Made by a program: the position numbers and the translations under genes | Assembly (NCBI RefSeq): GCF_024505145.1 | Contig: NZ_JANIAA010000008.1 | Span: 243,716 to 307,715, forward strand | DNA: 64,000 bases | Origin: Streptomyces rugosispiralis | GTDB taxonomy: Bacteria > Actinomycetota > Actinomycetes > Streptomycetales > Streptomycetaceae | Direction: 5' to 3' | Notes under the pieces: model-generated | Database searches by the model: none | What the model saw: the letters and a program-made list of their open reading frames with translations, nothing else | Told to the model about the DNA's origin: nothing | Shown here: piece by piece, positions 1 to 8,962 of the stretch | How the letters are laid out: every line of letters starts with the position of its first letter | Position numbering within the stretch: position 1 is the stretch's first letter

Positions 1-1
1 G

Positions 2-607
2 AACGGCGACCTTACGGTGAAGGCGCCGCGCGGCATCACGGTCCGGGCCCCCGACGGGGTGACGGCCCCGCGCGGCGGTACGGCGACCGCCCGGCTGGAG
101 ATATCGGTGGCCAAGGGCACCAAGCCGGGCAGCTACTCCCTCCCGGTCCGCTTCGGCTCCGAGGAGCGCATGCTGACCGTAAGGGCGCTGCCACGTCCCG
201 GCGGCCCGGACCTGGCCCGGGCGAAGGGCACGAAGGCGACCTCGTCCGGCGATGAGGCCGCCGATTTCCCGGCGTCCGCCGCGATCGACGGCAAGGCGGA
301 CACCCGCTGGTCATCCCGGGCCGAGGACGGCGCCTGGCTCCAGCTGGAGCTGGCCCACCCGGCCCGGATCGGCCGCCTGGAGCTGAACTGGCAGGACGCG
401 TACGCCTCCCGCTACCGCGTCCAGGTCTCCAAGGACGGCCGCACCTGGCGGGACGCGGCGACGGTCGCCCATGGGAAGGGCGGCCGGGAGTCGATCGGCA
501 TGGACGCCCCGGACACCCGGTTCATCCGGGTCCAGGGCGTCGAGCGCGCCACCCGCTTCGGCTACTCCCTCTGGTCGGTCGCCGCCTACGCGGTGCGGAA
601 GGACTAG
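2..607 (+). CDS. C-terminal part of a secreted glycosidase-like protein with NEW3 and F5/8C domains (partial)
   Basis: The reading frame is open from the left edge, so the true start lies outside the window and only about 201 C-terminal residues are seen. The first ~60 residues look like a NEW3-type beta-sandwich linker domain (the stretch around RGGTATARLEISVAKGTKPG, then GSYSLPVRF). The last ~140 residues are a coagulation factor 5/8 type C (discoidin) carbohydrate-binding domain: SAAIDGKADTRWSS, a central WLQLEL, and a terminal FIRVQGVERATRFGYSLW. This pairing is typical of the C-terminus of secreted alpha-galactosidases and other glycoside hydrolases of Streptomyces. The catalytic part is not in view, so the enzyme class cannot be told. 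Confidence 0.8.
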   Translation, partial: NGDLTVKAPRGITVRAPDGVTAPRGGTATARLEISVAKGTKPGSYSLPVRFGSEERMLTVRALPRPGGPDLARAKGTKATSSGDEAADFPASAAIDGKADTRWSSRAEDGAWLQLELAHPARIGRLELNWQDAYASRYRVQVSKDGRTWRDAATVAHGKGGRESIGMDAPDTRFIRVQGVERATRFGYSLWSVAAYAVRKD

Positions 608-677
608 GGCCTGTCTGGGGTTGTGATCTGGGCTCGCGGGGCGTGGCACGCACGCTCGCGAGCGGCGCAGAAGGATT

Positions 678-731
678 GGGTCCTGTCCGGCGGATCTTCA
701 CGGGTCCGTGAAGATCCGCCGGACAGGACCC
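678..731. repeat. Perfect 26-bp inverted repeat with a 2-nt centre
   Basis: Arms at 678-703 and 706-731 are exact reverse complements, separated only by GT. The repeat lies between the stop of the glycosidase-like gene (+) and the stop of the HNH gene (-), so it could act as a bidirectional terminator. The arms are long and there is no T-run. A remnant of a small mobile element is the alternative. Confidence 0.8.
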
Positions 732-768
732 AGGGGCTCCCGCGGGCAGACACAGTAATGGCCCGGTC

Positions 769-1305
769 TCAGGCAGATTTGCCGTCGATCCGGGCCATGG
801 CGTCTTCCGCGCCGTATGCCTGCAGGTATGGCAGCCAGCGCGGGTCCCTATGGCCCGTGCCGATGATCCGCCACGCGAGCCCCGATGGCGGCGCGGGTTG
901 ATGGCGCAGCCGCCAGCCGATCTCGGCGACATGGCGGTCGGCCTTGACGTGATTGCAGCGACGGCACGCGGCGACCACGTTTTCCCAGGTGTGCTGCCCG
1001 CCACGGCTGCGCGGGATGACGTGATCGACGCTGGTTGCGACGCCACCGCAATAGGCGCATCGGCCGCCGTCGCGGGCGAACAGGGCGCGGCGGGTGAGCG
1101 GAACGGGGCCGCGAAAGGGCACCCGCACAAAGCGCTTCAGCCGAACGACGCTGGGTGCGGGGATCGCGCGGGTCGCGCTGTGCATCAGGGCGCCTGAGTC
1201 CTCGAGGCTGACGGCTTTGTCATTGAGGACGAGTACGAGCGCGCGGCGGAGCGGTACGACGCCGAGGGGCTCGTACGACGCGTTGAGGACCAGGACATGC
1301 GGCAC
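769..1305 (-). CDS. HNH endonuclease family protein
   Basis: A 178-residue protein with a GTG start preceded by a strong AAGGAGG five bases upstream. The N-terminal half (LVLNASYEPLGVVPLRRALVLVL) is the conserved domain found before HNH in many actinobacterial proteins. The zinc/HNH core follows at about residues 83-127: CAYCGG, then DHVIPRSRGGQHTWENVVAACRRCN, which supplies both CxxC pairs and the catalytic DH and N. These stand-alone HNH proteins are conserved in Streptomyces, but their role is unknown; a DNA repair or restriction-like nuclease role is only an inference. No phage or conjugation genes are adjacent. Confidence 0.9.
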   Translation of the reverse strand: MPHVLVLNASYEPLGVVPLRRALVLVLNDKAVSLEDSGALMHSATRAIPAPSVVRLKRFVRVPFRGPVPLTRRALFARDGGRCAYCGGVATSVDHVIPRSRGGQHTWENVVAACRRCNHVKADRHVAEIGWRLRHQPAPPSGLAWRIIGTGHRDPRWLPYLQAYGAEDAMARIDGKSA

Positions 1306-1758
1306 GGGGGCCTCCTTGTACGCCGGCGGCGCGTGGCTCGCGCCGGGACGATCTCCCCCAGTTTCCCCTGAACCCTGGCCGGAACGCCACTATCACCGGG
1401 TTAACGGTTGAGAGGCATTTCCGCGTACCGCACGTATACCCTCCGTACGCGGCGACGACACCGACCGCTTGACCACTGCCCTGTCGGCCCTCCGGCCACC
1501 TTGCGCACGAGGTGCGCAGGGAGCGGGATACCACCGCGAAGTGGCAAGAATCACGGCCCGCCCCGGCCGGTGCCGCCGCACGGCCCCGGCCGGGGCAGAA
1601 CATGGAATTGCCGCCTCCGGACCCGCTCATATGCGCCCCCCGGCCGCGCTCGCGCGCTCTCGAACACAGGAACGGCGCACCTCGCGCCCGGCTAGTGTGT
1701 GAGAGGTTGCACGCGCGGGTGATCCGTGCGGGCATGTCGCATACGAAGGGTTTCTGCT
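1306..1758. other. Divergent intergenic region between the HNH and MscS genes
   Basis: About 450 bases lie between two divergent genes. The reading frames across it have no credible start, ribosome site or family resemblance. It probably holds both promoters, but I cannot point to clear -35/-10 boxes or an RNA motif. Confidence 0.4.
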
Positions 1759-2856
1759 GTGTTCTGGTCCGCTGCTCTGGCCGCTGACTCGACGCCTCGT
1801 CCCACGACTCTCGACGATGCGCAGAAGAGCGCCACGAACGCCGCGGGCTGGGTGGAGGAGAACTGGTCCACCTGGCTCGGCATCGGGCTGCGCATAGCCC
1901 TGATCCTGATCATCGCCTTCGTGCTCCGGTCCGTGGTCCGGCGGGCGATCACCAAGCTGATAGACCGCATGAACCGCACGGCCCAGGCCGTCGACGGCAC
2001 CGCGCTCGGCGGACTGCTGGTCAATGTGGAGCGACGGCGCCAGCGGTCCGCGGCGATCGGCTCGGTGCTGCGCTCCGTGGCCTCGTTCCTGATCATGGGC
2101 ACCGCGGCGCTGATGATCCTCTCCGCACTGCAGATCAATCTGGCGCCGCTGCTCGCCAGCGCCGGGGTCGCGGGTGTGGCGATCGGTTTCGGCGCCCGCA
2201 ATCTGGTCACCGACTTCCTCTCCGGTGTCTTCATGATCCTCGAGGACCAGTACGGGGTCGGCGACTCGGTCGACGCCGGGGTGGCCTCCGGCGAGGTGAT
2301 CGAGGTCGGCCTGCGCGTCACCAAGCTGCGCGGGGACAACGGTGAGATCTGGTATGTGCGCAACGGCGAGGTCAAGCGGATCGGCAACCTCAGCCAGGGC
2401 TGGGCGACGGCCGCGCTCGACGTCCAGGTCCGGGCCGAGGAGGATCTGGACCAGGTCCGGGCCGTGATCACGCAGGTCGGTGTGGACATGGCCAAGGAGG
2501 AGCCGTGGAACGAGCGGCTCTGGGAGCCGATCGAGGTCCTGGGGCTCGACGCGGTCTATCTGGAGTCGATGATCGTCCGGGTGTCCGCGCGGACCATGCC
2601 CGGCAAGGCGCTCGGCGTCGAGCGGGAGCTGCGCTGGCGGATCAAGAAGGCGCTGAACGAGGCGGGCATCCAGCTCGTCGGCCGGCCCCTGGACCCGGAG
2701 CTCCAGACCGACGCCGGCGACCCGAGCGCCGCCGCGGCGGCGCCGTCGGCGCTGGCCAACCCGGACTCGCCGCAGTCGGCGGCGGCCAGTCCGCTCACTC
2801 CCGGCACCGGTCCGGCCGCCCCCTCCGCGACGGTGCCGCCGCCCGCGGCGAAGTGA
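1759..2856 (+). CDS. MscS-family small-conductance mechanosensitive channel
   Basis: A 365-residue membrane protein. I chose GTG 1759 (VFWSAALAADS) because GAAGG lies nine bases upstream; an in-frame GTG at 1726 has no good ribosome site. Three membrane segments are visible (about residues 30-52, 98-118 and 120-145). The third is the glycine/alanine-rich pore helix followed by the MscS signature GFGARNLVTDFLSGVFMILED. The beta domain follows (GDSVDAGVASGEVIEVGLRVTKL). The last ~60 residues are an Ala/Pro-rich, probably disordered cytoplasmic tail. The channel opens under membrane tension and releases solutes on osmotic downshock. It is monocistronic and ends at a strong terminator. Confidence 0.93.
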   Translation: MFWSAALAADSTPRPTTLDDAQKSATNAAGWVEENWSTWLGIGLRIALILIIAFVLRSVVRRAITKLIDRMNRTAQAVDGTALGGLLVNVERRRQRSAAIGSVLRSVASFLIMGTAALMILSALQINLAPLLASAGVAGVAIGFGARNLVTDFLSGVFMILEDQYGVGDSVDAGVASGEVIEVGLRVTKLRGDNGEIWYVRNGEVKRIGNLSQGWATAALDVQVRAEEDLDQVRAVITQVGVDMAKEEPWNERLWEPIEVLGLDAVYLESMIVRVSARTMPGKALGVERELRWRIKKALNEAGIQLVGRPLDPELQTDAGDPSAAAAAPSALANPDSPQSAAASPLTPGTGPAAPSATVPPPAAK

Positions 2857-2915
2857 CCGCGGCGGGCTTCGGCACAGCGGACACGACACGGCGGACACGA
2901 CACGGCGGACATGAC

Positions 2916-2948
2916 GAGGCTCCCGCCCCGGGGAGGGACGGGAGCCTC
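2916..2948. terminator. Bidirectional terminator between mscS and the S53 peptidase gene
   Basis: A perfect 10-bp stem (2916-2925 with 2939-2948, GAGGCTCCCG/CGGGAGCCTC) with a 13-nt loop sits between the stops of two convergent genes. It has no T-run, as is usual in Streptomyces. Confidence 0.8.
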
Positions 2949-2979
2949 ATGCGAACCGTAAGGAGCCGGGCCGGGCCGC

Positions 2980-4965
2980 TCAGCGGCGGTGGTGTCCGCC
3001 GAACGAGGTGAGGTAACCGGCCGCCGGCGTGCCCACACCGGTCACGTCGTCATAGCCCACGACCGCGTGGAGCGAGCTGTCCCGGCCGAGGCTGCGCAGC
3101 GAGGTCACCAGCCCGCCGGTGTCGTCGTGGCTGTTGACGTAGTCGACCCGGACCACGCCCAGCGAGACACCGGCGCCCAGCGGGTGGTCGGTCACATCGT
3201 GGTACGAGGCGGTGCCGTACCGGTCGTACAGCGAGGGGTTGGCGAAACCGATCGGCTGGCCACCGCGCGCCTGCTGGGCGAGCGCCTGGACACCGGCGAT
3301 CACGGGCGCGGCCAGCGAGGTGCCGCCGATGCGGTACTCGCCGTACTGGAGCGACCCGTCCGGGAAGGCCTGGGTCTGGCCCACCAGGAAGCCGGTGTTG
3401 GGGTCGGCCACGGCCGCGACGTCCGGGGTCACCCGCTGCTTGGCGGTGCCGCCGTTGGCCAGGGCGAGCGCGTCCGGCACCACGCCGCGCTGGTAGAAGG
3501 GCTGGGCGACGGTCTTGCTGGTGCCGCCTCCGGCGCCGGAGGTGTACGCGCCGGGCAGTCCGCCCCAGTTGGTGCCGTCGGCCGAGAGGGTGGCCTTGGT
3601 GGTGCCCCAGCCGGTCTCCCACTGGTACTTCCCGCCCTTGCCGACGGCCAGGGAGGTGCCGCCGACCGCCGTCACCCACGCCGAATTGGCCGGGGTGTCG
3701 ACCTGCTTGGTGCCGGTGGACGCCACGTTGTCGCCGTTGTCACCGGAGGAGAAGTAGAAGCCGATGCCCTCGACCGCGCCCTGCTGGAAGATCTGGTCGT
3801 AGGCGGCGGCCACGTCCGGCGTCTCGTTGGCCTCCACATCGCCCCAGGAGTTGGAGACGATGTCGGCCAGCCGGTTGTCGACGACCTTGGCGAGCGAGTC
3901 GAGCAGATCGTCGTCGGTGCAGGAGGCTCCGCCGACATAGACGATGTCGGCCGCGGGCGCCACCGCGTGCACCGCCTCGACGTCGAGGGTCTCCTCGCCG
4001 TACCAGCCGCCGGCGTCGCACTCCTCGGTGTACCGGTAGTCGGCCGGCAGCACCTGCGTCAACTGGCCCTTGCGGTAGCCCGGGTCGCCGTTGCGCTTGG
4101 CGTACTGGGCGGCGTCCGCGGCGATGGTGGGCGAGGCGAAGGCGTCGGTGATGGCCACGGTGACGCCCTTACCGGTGTTACGGCTCTTGGCGCCATAGGC
4201 GGCGCGCAACTCCTTGCCGGTGTACCCCTTGATCGCGTACGGCTGCTTGGCGCCGTAGGCCGAGGGCAGGCTCCGGTCGGTCCGGGAACCGTAGTAGGAG
4301 GAGAACGGCCCGGCGTTCTTGAAGACCGGTCCGGGGGGCGGGAGGGTCTCGTCGTGCTTGGCCCGCTTGGGCGCGTTGTCCAGGCCGACGACGGTCAGCA
4401 CGGCGCCGTGGAGCGAGGCGGGCACGGTGGCCGCGTTCGACGGCGCCCGGTAGACCTTGCCGTCCTTGGTGTAGTTGTGCAGCTGGGTGCCGAACGCCCG
4501 CTCGGCGGCGGACACTTCGCCGGTGACCGACAGATAGTGCTGGTTGCCGCCGGTGACGGCGAGCCCGGCGCCCTTCAACCAGGCGGTCACGGCGTCCTTC
4601 TGCTGCCGTGTCGGTCCGAAACGTGCCTGGGTCCGCCGGGCCGACAGGAACGTTCCGTAGTGCGGCGAGGAGGGGTCGGACACGGCCTTGGCGTAGTCGG
4701 CCAGCCCCTTGGCGTCCCGTCCGGCCAGATAGACGCGCGCGGTGACCTTGTTGCCGTCATCGGTCGCGCCGCGGTCCGAACGTGCCGTCGCCCAGGCGGG
4801 CTTGGTGCCGTTCAGGGTGTCACGGCCGTGCGGTGCGGAGTCGGCCTGGGCCGTGGGTATGCCGAGCGCCAGCGCACCGGCCACCAGCGGCAGCGCCGCC
4901 GCCAACCCCAGGGCCGCGCGCTTTCTGGAGCGGGCTGTGCGCTCCCGGGAAGATATAGATCTCAC
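2980..4965 (-). CDS. Secreted S53 family peptidase (sedolisin / pro-kumamolisin type)
   Basis: A 661-residue protein with a GTG start preceded by AAGGGGG. A twin-arginine-like basic N-terminus (SRERTARSRKRAA) leads into a hydrophobic signal ending near PTAQA (residue 41). A pro-kumamolisin activation domain follows to about residue 200. The catalytic domain shows the S53 Glu-Asp pair in GEETLDVEAVHAVAP, the oxyanion Asp in SNSWGDVE, the nucleophile Ser in IGGTSLAAPVIAG, and a C-terminal DDVTGVGTP typical of the calcium site. The usual SGTS is GGTS here. Family members are acid-active, pepstatin-insensitive serine-carboxyl endopeptidases. The gene is monocistronic and diverges from the ROK regulator gene. 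Confidence 0.93.
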   Translation of the reverse strand: MRSISSRERTARSRKRAALGLAAALPLVAGALALGIPTAQADSAPHGRDTLNGTKPAWATARSDRGATDDGNKVTARVYLAGRDAKGLADYAKAVSDPSSPHYGTFLSARRTQARFGPTRQQKDAVTAWLKGAGLAVTGGNQHYLSVTGEVSAAERAFGTQLHNYTKDGKVYRAPSNAATVPASLHGAVLTVVGLDNAPKRAKHDETLPPPGPVFKNAGPFSSYYGSRTDRSLPSAYGAKQPYAIKGYTGKELRAAYGAKSRNTGKGVTVAITDAFASPTIAADAAQYAKRNGDPGYRKGQLTQVLPADYRYTEECDAGGWYGEETLDVEAVHAVAPAADIVYVGGASCTDDDLLDSLAKVVDNRLADIVSNSWGDVEANETPDVAAAYDQIFQQGAVEGIGFYFSSGDNGDNVASTGTKQVDTPANSAWVTAVGGTSLAVGKGGKYQWETGWGTTKATLSADGTNWGGLPGAYTSGAGGGTSKTVAQPFYQRGVVPDALALANGGTAKQRVTPDVAAVADPNTGFLVGQTQAFPDGSLQYGEYRIGGTSLAAPVIAGVQALAQQARGGQPIGFANPSLYDRYGTASYHDVTDHPLGAGVSLGVVRVDYVNSHDDTGGLVTSLRSLGRDSSLHAVVGYDDVTGVGTPAAGYLTSFGGHHRR

Positions 4966-5164
4966 CTAGCCCCCTTGCGATTCGAGTCGTCGCATGACGG
5001 TGGGGGCCGACGATCACAGTCACCCCACCGGAGGCCACTCTTACGGTGTCTTGTCCATGCCAGGTACATGGATGATCCATCTCTTCGCCAAGAACCCGCC
5101 AAGGAAAGCCCGCCCATGACCCATTGACGCCGCCCCGGTCCGCCCCCTAGCTTGCTATTCATCA

Positions 5165-5181
5165 ATAGGAAACTTTCTTAA
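5165..5181. promoter_or_regulatory. Candidate ROK-repressor operator (ATAGGAAA-C-TTTCTTAA)
   Basis: An imperfect 17-bp dyad centred on C5173 lies 24 bases before the ROK gene start, inside an unusually AT-rich patch (about 5152-5185). The GGAAA-N-TTTCT core is palindromic, which fits an operator for the adjacent ROK regulator. The assignment is by position and symmetry only. Confidence 0.5.
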
Positions 5182-5204
5182 CAGAGTGAGACGGGGGCAC
5201 CACC

Positions 5205-6440
5205 ATGGCCGCATCACCCGGCAGCAATTCGCAGGGCGGCACCCCCGGGACCCCCCGCGTCCTCCGCGCCATGAACGACCGCGCCGCACTGGAGCTGCTG
5301 GCCGCCCATGGACCGCTCACCCGGACCCGGCTCGGGGAGCTGACCGGGCTGTCCAAGCCCACCGCCTCCCAGCTGCTGACCCGCCTGGAGTCCGTCGGCC
5401 TGGTCCGCACCACCGGGAACGTCACCGGACGGCCGGGGCCCAACGCGCAGCTGTACGAGATCGATCCGGCCGCCGCCCATGTGGCCGCGCTCGCCGTGGA
5501 CCAGGAGGGCATCACCGCAGCCGTCGCCGACATCACCGGTCAGGTCGTGGGAGAACACCGGGTGACGGCCCCGGCGACCGACGCGAGCGTGACCAACCGG
5601 ACCGGGGAACTGGTCGCCGAGGCGGTGGACGGGGCACTGGCCGCCGCCGGGCTCGGCCGGGACGATCTGCACTCCACCGTGATCGGCACCCCCGGCGCGC
5701 TCGACCCGCGCACCGGGACGCTGCGCTACGCCCCGCATCTGCCCGGCTGGCAGTCCCGCACCCTGCGGGACGACCTGGCCGAGGTGCTGCACACACCGAT
5801 CGTCATCGAGAACGACGTCAACCTCGCCGCCATCGCCGAACAGCACCACGGCACCGCCCAGGACTTCGACGACTTCGCGCTGGTCTGGGCCGACGAGGGG
5901 GTCGGCGCGGCCATCGTGCTCCACGGCACCCTGCTGCGGGGTGCCACCGGCGGGGCCGGGGAGATCGGCTATATGCCGCTGCCTGGCGCCCCGCTGGCCC
6001 GGGGCGGACCGGACGCCGCCGCCCGGCCGGACGGGGGTGGGGGGTTCCAGAAGCTGGTCGGCTCGCCCGCCGTCGTGGAACTCGCCCGCGACCACGGGAT
6101 CGACGCGCCCACGGCCACCAAGGCACTCGCCGCCGCGCTGCGCACCCCCGGCCCGGGTGACGAGGTGCTGACCGAGCTGGCCCGTCGGCTGGCCACCGGG
6201 CTGGCTTCCGTCGTCGCCGTGGTCGACCCGGAGCTGGTCGTCCTTTCGGGTGAGGTCGCGCAGGCCGGCGGGGACCGGCTGCGGCAGTTGGTCGAGGCCG
6301 AGATGACCGGTCTCGCGCTGCCCCGGCCGCAACTGCGGATCAGTGAGATCGAGGGGGATCCGATTCTCATCGGCGCGCTGCGGACGGCGGTCGCCGATGC
6401 CCGTCAGACCGTTTTCGACACCGCCCGGTTCGACGCCTGA
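5205..6440 (+). CDS. ROK-family transcriptional regulator
   Basis: A 411-residue protein with an N-terminal winged helix-turn-helix at about residues 25-85 (ALELLAAHGPLTRTRLGEL, then SKPTASQLLTRLESVGLV) followed by the ROK sugar-kinase-like domain (AALAVDQEGITAAVADITG; later GTPGALDPRTGTLRYAPHL, NDVNLAAIAE and GGAGEIGYM). The zinc-binding cysteine cluster seen in many ROK proteins is not apparent. It is probably a sugar-responsive repressor of the transporter and glycosidase genes that follow, and perhaps of itself, through the dyad at 5165-5181. The next gene starts 180 bases downstream after a pyrimidine-rich leader, so the transport operon may have its own promoter. Confidence 0.9.
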   Translation: MAASPGSNSQGGTPGTPRVLRAMNDRAALELLAAHGPLTRTRLGELTGLSKPTASQLLTRLESVGLVRTTGNVTGRPGPNAQLYEIDPAAAHVAALAVDQEGITAAVADITGQVVGEHRVTAPATDASVTNRTGELVAEAVDGALAAAGLGRDDLHSTVIGTPGALDPRTGTLRYAPHLPGWQSRTLRDDLAEVLHTPIVIENDVNLAAIAEQHHGTAQDFDDFALVWADEGVGAAIVLHGTLLRGATGGAGEIGYMPLPGAPLARGGPDAAARPDGGGGFQKLVGSPAVVELARDHGIDAPTATKALAAALRTPGPGDEVLTELARRLATGLASVVAVVDPELVVLSGEVAQAGGDRLRQLVEAEMTGLALPRPQLRISEIEGDPILIGALRTAVADARQTVFDTARFDA

Positions 6441-6620
6441 GTCACCGGGCGCCTCCACCACCTCGTACGTCCCTTCTCTTTTTCCCTCCGTCCCTTCTCA
6501 GGCCCTGGCCGCATATCCCCTTCGCCCGTTCTCCCCGTTGTCCCCGTTGTCCGTTGTCCGGCGCCCCTCACCGCCGCTTCCCCTGCCGTCCCCTCGCACC
6601 GCAGTAAAGGAAGTCTCCCC

Positions 6621-7949
6621 ATGGCACGAAAACTGGCCGCTCTCGCCGCAGCACTGAGCGCCGGCGCCCTGCTCCTCACGGGCTGCGCCAATCCCAGTAC
6701 CGGCAGCGCCGAGGACGATCCGACCAAGCCCGTCACGCTGAAGTTCTGGCACGGCTGGTCGGAGGACAGCGAGGTCAAGGCGATCGATGCCGGCATCGCC
6801 CGGTTCGAGGAGCTCCACCCCAATATCAAGGTGAAGGCCACCGGGAATGTCACCGACGCCACCGTGAACCAGGCGCTGCGGGCGGGCGGCGGCGACGCCC
6901 CCGATGTCGTCTCCTCCTTCACCACCAACAATGTGGGGCAGTACTGCTCCTCCGGTATGTGGGTGGACCTCGATCCGTTCATGAAGAAGACCGGTCTTGA
7001 CAAGGCAAAGGTCTTCCCGAAAACGCTGCTGGACTACACGAGCTACCAGGGCGACCAGTGCGCCCTCCCGCTGCTCGCCGACGCGTACGGCATGTACTAC
7101 AACAAGGACGCCTTCGCCGAGGCGGGTATCAAGCGGCCGCCCCGCACCATGTCCGAGCTGCGGCGCGACGCCGTCAAGCTGACCAAGCGCACCAAGAGCG
7201 GCGGCTATGAGCGGGTGGGCTTCATGCCCAATTTCCGGCTCTACCAGAACAGCCCGGACCGGTTCCTCGCCCAGTGGGGCCCCTCGTACTTCGGCAAGGA
7301 CGGCAAGGCGCGGCTGGCGAAGGGCAAGGCGGCCAAGGAGTTCTACGCCACCACCGGGGAGCTGATGCGGAGCCAGGGCGGCTATGGCCCGCTGGAGACG
7401 TTCCGTACCTCCTTCGGCGATGAGATGTCGTCGCAGAACGCCTTTCTCACCGGAAAGCTCGCGATGCACATGGACGGCGAATGGCGCGGGCTCTTCATGA
7501 AGGGTGCGAAGTTCACATGGGGCACCGCCCCGCTGCCCGTGCCCGACGACCGGCCCGAGACCTATGGCCGCGGCTATCTCACCGGAACGGTGGTCGGCAT
7601 CGCGCACAGCAGCACCCATCAGAACGCCGCCTGGGAGCTGGTGAAGTTCCTGACCGCCAACACCGATCAGGTGGTCGCCTTCGCCAACGCCATTCACAAT
7701 GTGCCGTCCACCAAAGCGGCGCTCACCTCCCCGAAGCTGGACTCGGATCCCACCTTCCGGGCCTTCCTCGATATCGCGCAGAACCGCTACAGCACCGCCC
7801 TGCCGCCCTCGATCAACGGCGGTCAGTACGTCACCTCGCTGCAGGATTTCTCCTACGGCGTCGAGGCGGGCAAGGTGCACGATCTGGACGCCGGGCTACG
7901 AAAACTCGATGACGAGATAGACGCCGACAATCTCCAGGCACAGAACTGA
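6621..7949 (+). CDS. Extracellular sugar-binding lipoprotein of an ABC importer
   Basis: A 442-residue solute-binding protein (family 1, SBP_bac_1). A lipoprotein signal ends in LLLTGC, with Cys22 as the lipidated residue. The mature protein starts with LKFWHGWSEDSEVKAIDAGIARFEELHPNIKV, typical of oligosaccharide-binding proteins. AAAGGAAG sits just before the ATG. It captures a sugar outside the membrane and delivers it to the two permeases encoded next. No ATPase gene is present; Streptomyces sugar importers of this class usually share the MsiK ATPase, so the same is likely here. The ligand is not readable; a beta-glucoside or amino-sugar disaccharide would suit the GH4 enzyme and kinase downstream. 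Confidence 0.93.
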   Translation: MARKLAALAAALSAGALLLTGCANPSTGSAEDDPTKPVTLKFWHGWSEDSEVKAIDAGIARFEELHPNIKVKATGNVTDATVNQALRAGGGDAPDVVSSFTTNNVGQYCSSGMWVDLDPFMKKTGLDKAKVFPKTLLDYTSYQGDQCALPLLADAYGMYYNKDAFAEAGIKRPPRTMSELRRDAVKLTKRTKSGGYERVGFMPNFRLYQNSPDRFLAQWGPSYFGKDGKARLAKGKAAKEFYATTGELMRSQGGYGPLETFRTSFGDEMSSQNAFLTGKLAMHMDGEWRGLFMKGAKFTWGTAPLPVPDDRPETYGRGYLTGTVVGIAHSSTHQNAAWELVKFLTANTDQVVAFANAIHNVPSTKAALTSPKLDSDPTFRAFLDIAQNRYSTALPPSINGGQYVTSLQDFSYGVEAGKVHDLDAGLRKLDDEIDADNLQAQN

Positions 7950-7960
7950 CGGAGTGCGAC

Positions 7961-8914
7961 ATGGCCACCTTGACGAACGCCCCCGCCCTGCGCCGTAAGG
8001 CGCGGCGCGAGCGGCTGCGCACCCTCGGTTTTCTCTCCCCCTGGCTGGTCGGCTTCACCGTCTTTTTCGGCTATCCGCTGATCGCCACCGTCTATTTCTC
8101 CTTCATGCACTACAACCAGATCGAGGCCCCAACCTTCGTGGGGCTGCGCAACTGGCGTTATGTGCTGGAGCAGATGCCGCTGTTCGGACCGGCGCTGTGG
8201 AACACGCTCTGGCTGGTCGTGGTCATGGTGGCGCTGCGGGTCGTCTTCGGCCTGGGCATCGGACTGCTGGTCACCAAGGTGAAGTCCGGGGTGGGATTCT
8301 TCCGCACCGCCTTCTATCTGCCGTATCTCGCCCCTCCGGTGGCGGCCACCGTCGCCTTCGTCTTCCTTCTCAATCCCGGCACCGGCCCGGTGAACGACAT
8401 TCTCGGGAGCATCGGGATCCACGCCCCGAACTGGTTCAACGACCCGGCCTGGGCCAAGCCGTCCCTCGTACTGCTCTCCCTGTGGGGCATCGGGGATCTC
8501 ATGGTCATCTTCATGGCGGCCCTGCTGGACGTCCCCAAGGAGCAGTACGAGGCGGCCGAGCTGGACGGCGCCGGGGCGTTCCACAAGTTCCGCTATGTGA
8601 CCTGGCCGTCGATCACCCCGATCGTGATGTTCGCGGTCGTGACGGGCGTCGTCCAGACCATGCAGTACTACACCCAGGCGCTGGTCGCCGGAAAGCTCGC
8701 CTCCGGGGTCAGCGTCGGGCCCGGCTCGGTCATCCAGCCCGGCTACCCCGACCACTCCACGCTCACCGTGCCGCAGCTCGTCTACTCGCTCGGCTTCCAG
8801 AACTTCAACACCGGAGCCGCCTGCGTGCTCTCGCTCGTGCTGTTCGCGATCGCGATGGCCGTGACGACGCTGCTGATGCGCAAGCGTGCCGGACTGCTGT
8901 CGGCCGATGACTGA
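7961..8914 (+). CDS. Sugar ABC transporter permease (MalF-like)
   Basis: A 317-residue inner-membrane protein with six predicted spans, beginning 11 bases after the binding-protein gene. After a basic N-terminus (RRKARRERLRTLGFLSPWLVGF) it has the inner-membrane-component signature EAAELDGAGAFHKFRYVTWPSITPI, the EAA loop that contacts the ATPase. It forms the translocation pore with the product of the next gene. The 48-base gap to that gene contains a short direct repeat (GATGACTGAGCCGAGGA twice, about 8907-8945). Confidence 0.93.
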   Translation: MATLTNAPALRRKARRERLRTLGFLSPWLVGFTVFFGYPLIATVYFSFMHYNQIEAPTFVGLRNWRYVLEQMPLFGPALWNTLWLVVVMVALRVVFGLGIGLLVTKVKSGVGFFRTAFYLPYLAPPVAATVAFVFLLNPGTGPVNDILGSIGIHAPNWFNDPAWAKPSLVLLSLWGIGDLMVIFMAALLDVPKEQYEAAELDGAGAFHKFRYVTWPSITPIVMFAVVTGVVQTMQYYTQALVAGKLASGVSVGPGSVIQPGYPDHSTLTVPQLVYSLGFQNFNTGAACVLSLVLFAIAMAVTTLLMRKRAGLLSADD

Positions 8915-8962
8915 GCCGAGGACATCGATGACTGAGCCGAGGACTGAGAGGACCGATTCGCC

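Noticed and set aside
2989..5127. 712-residue + strand frame opposite the S53 peptidase
   Set aside because: It is a composition-driven shadow; the minus-strand frame has a full peptidase fold and a signal peptide.
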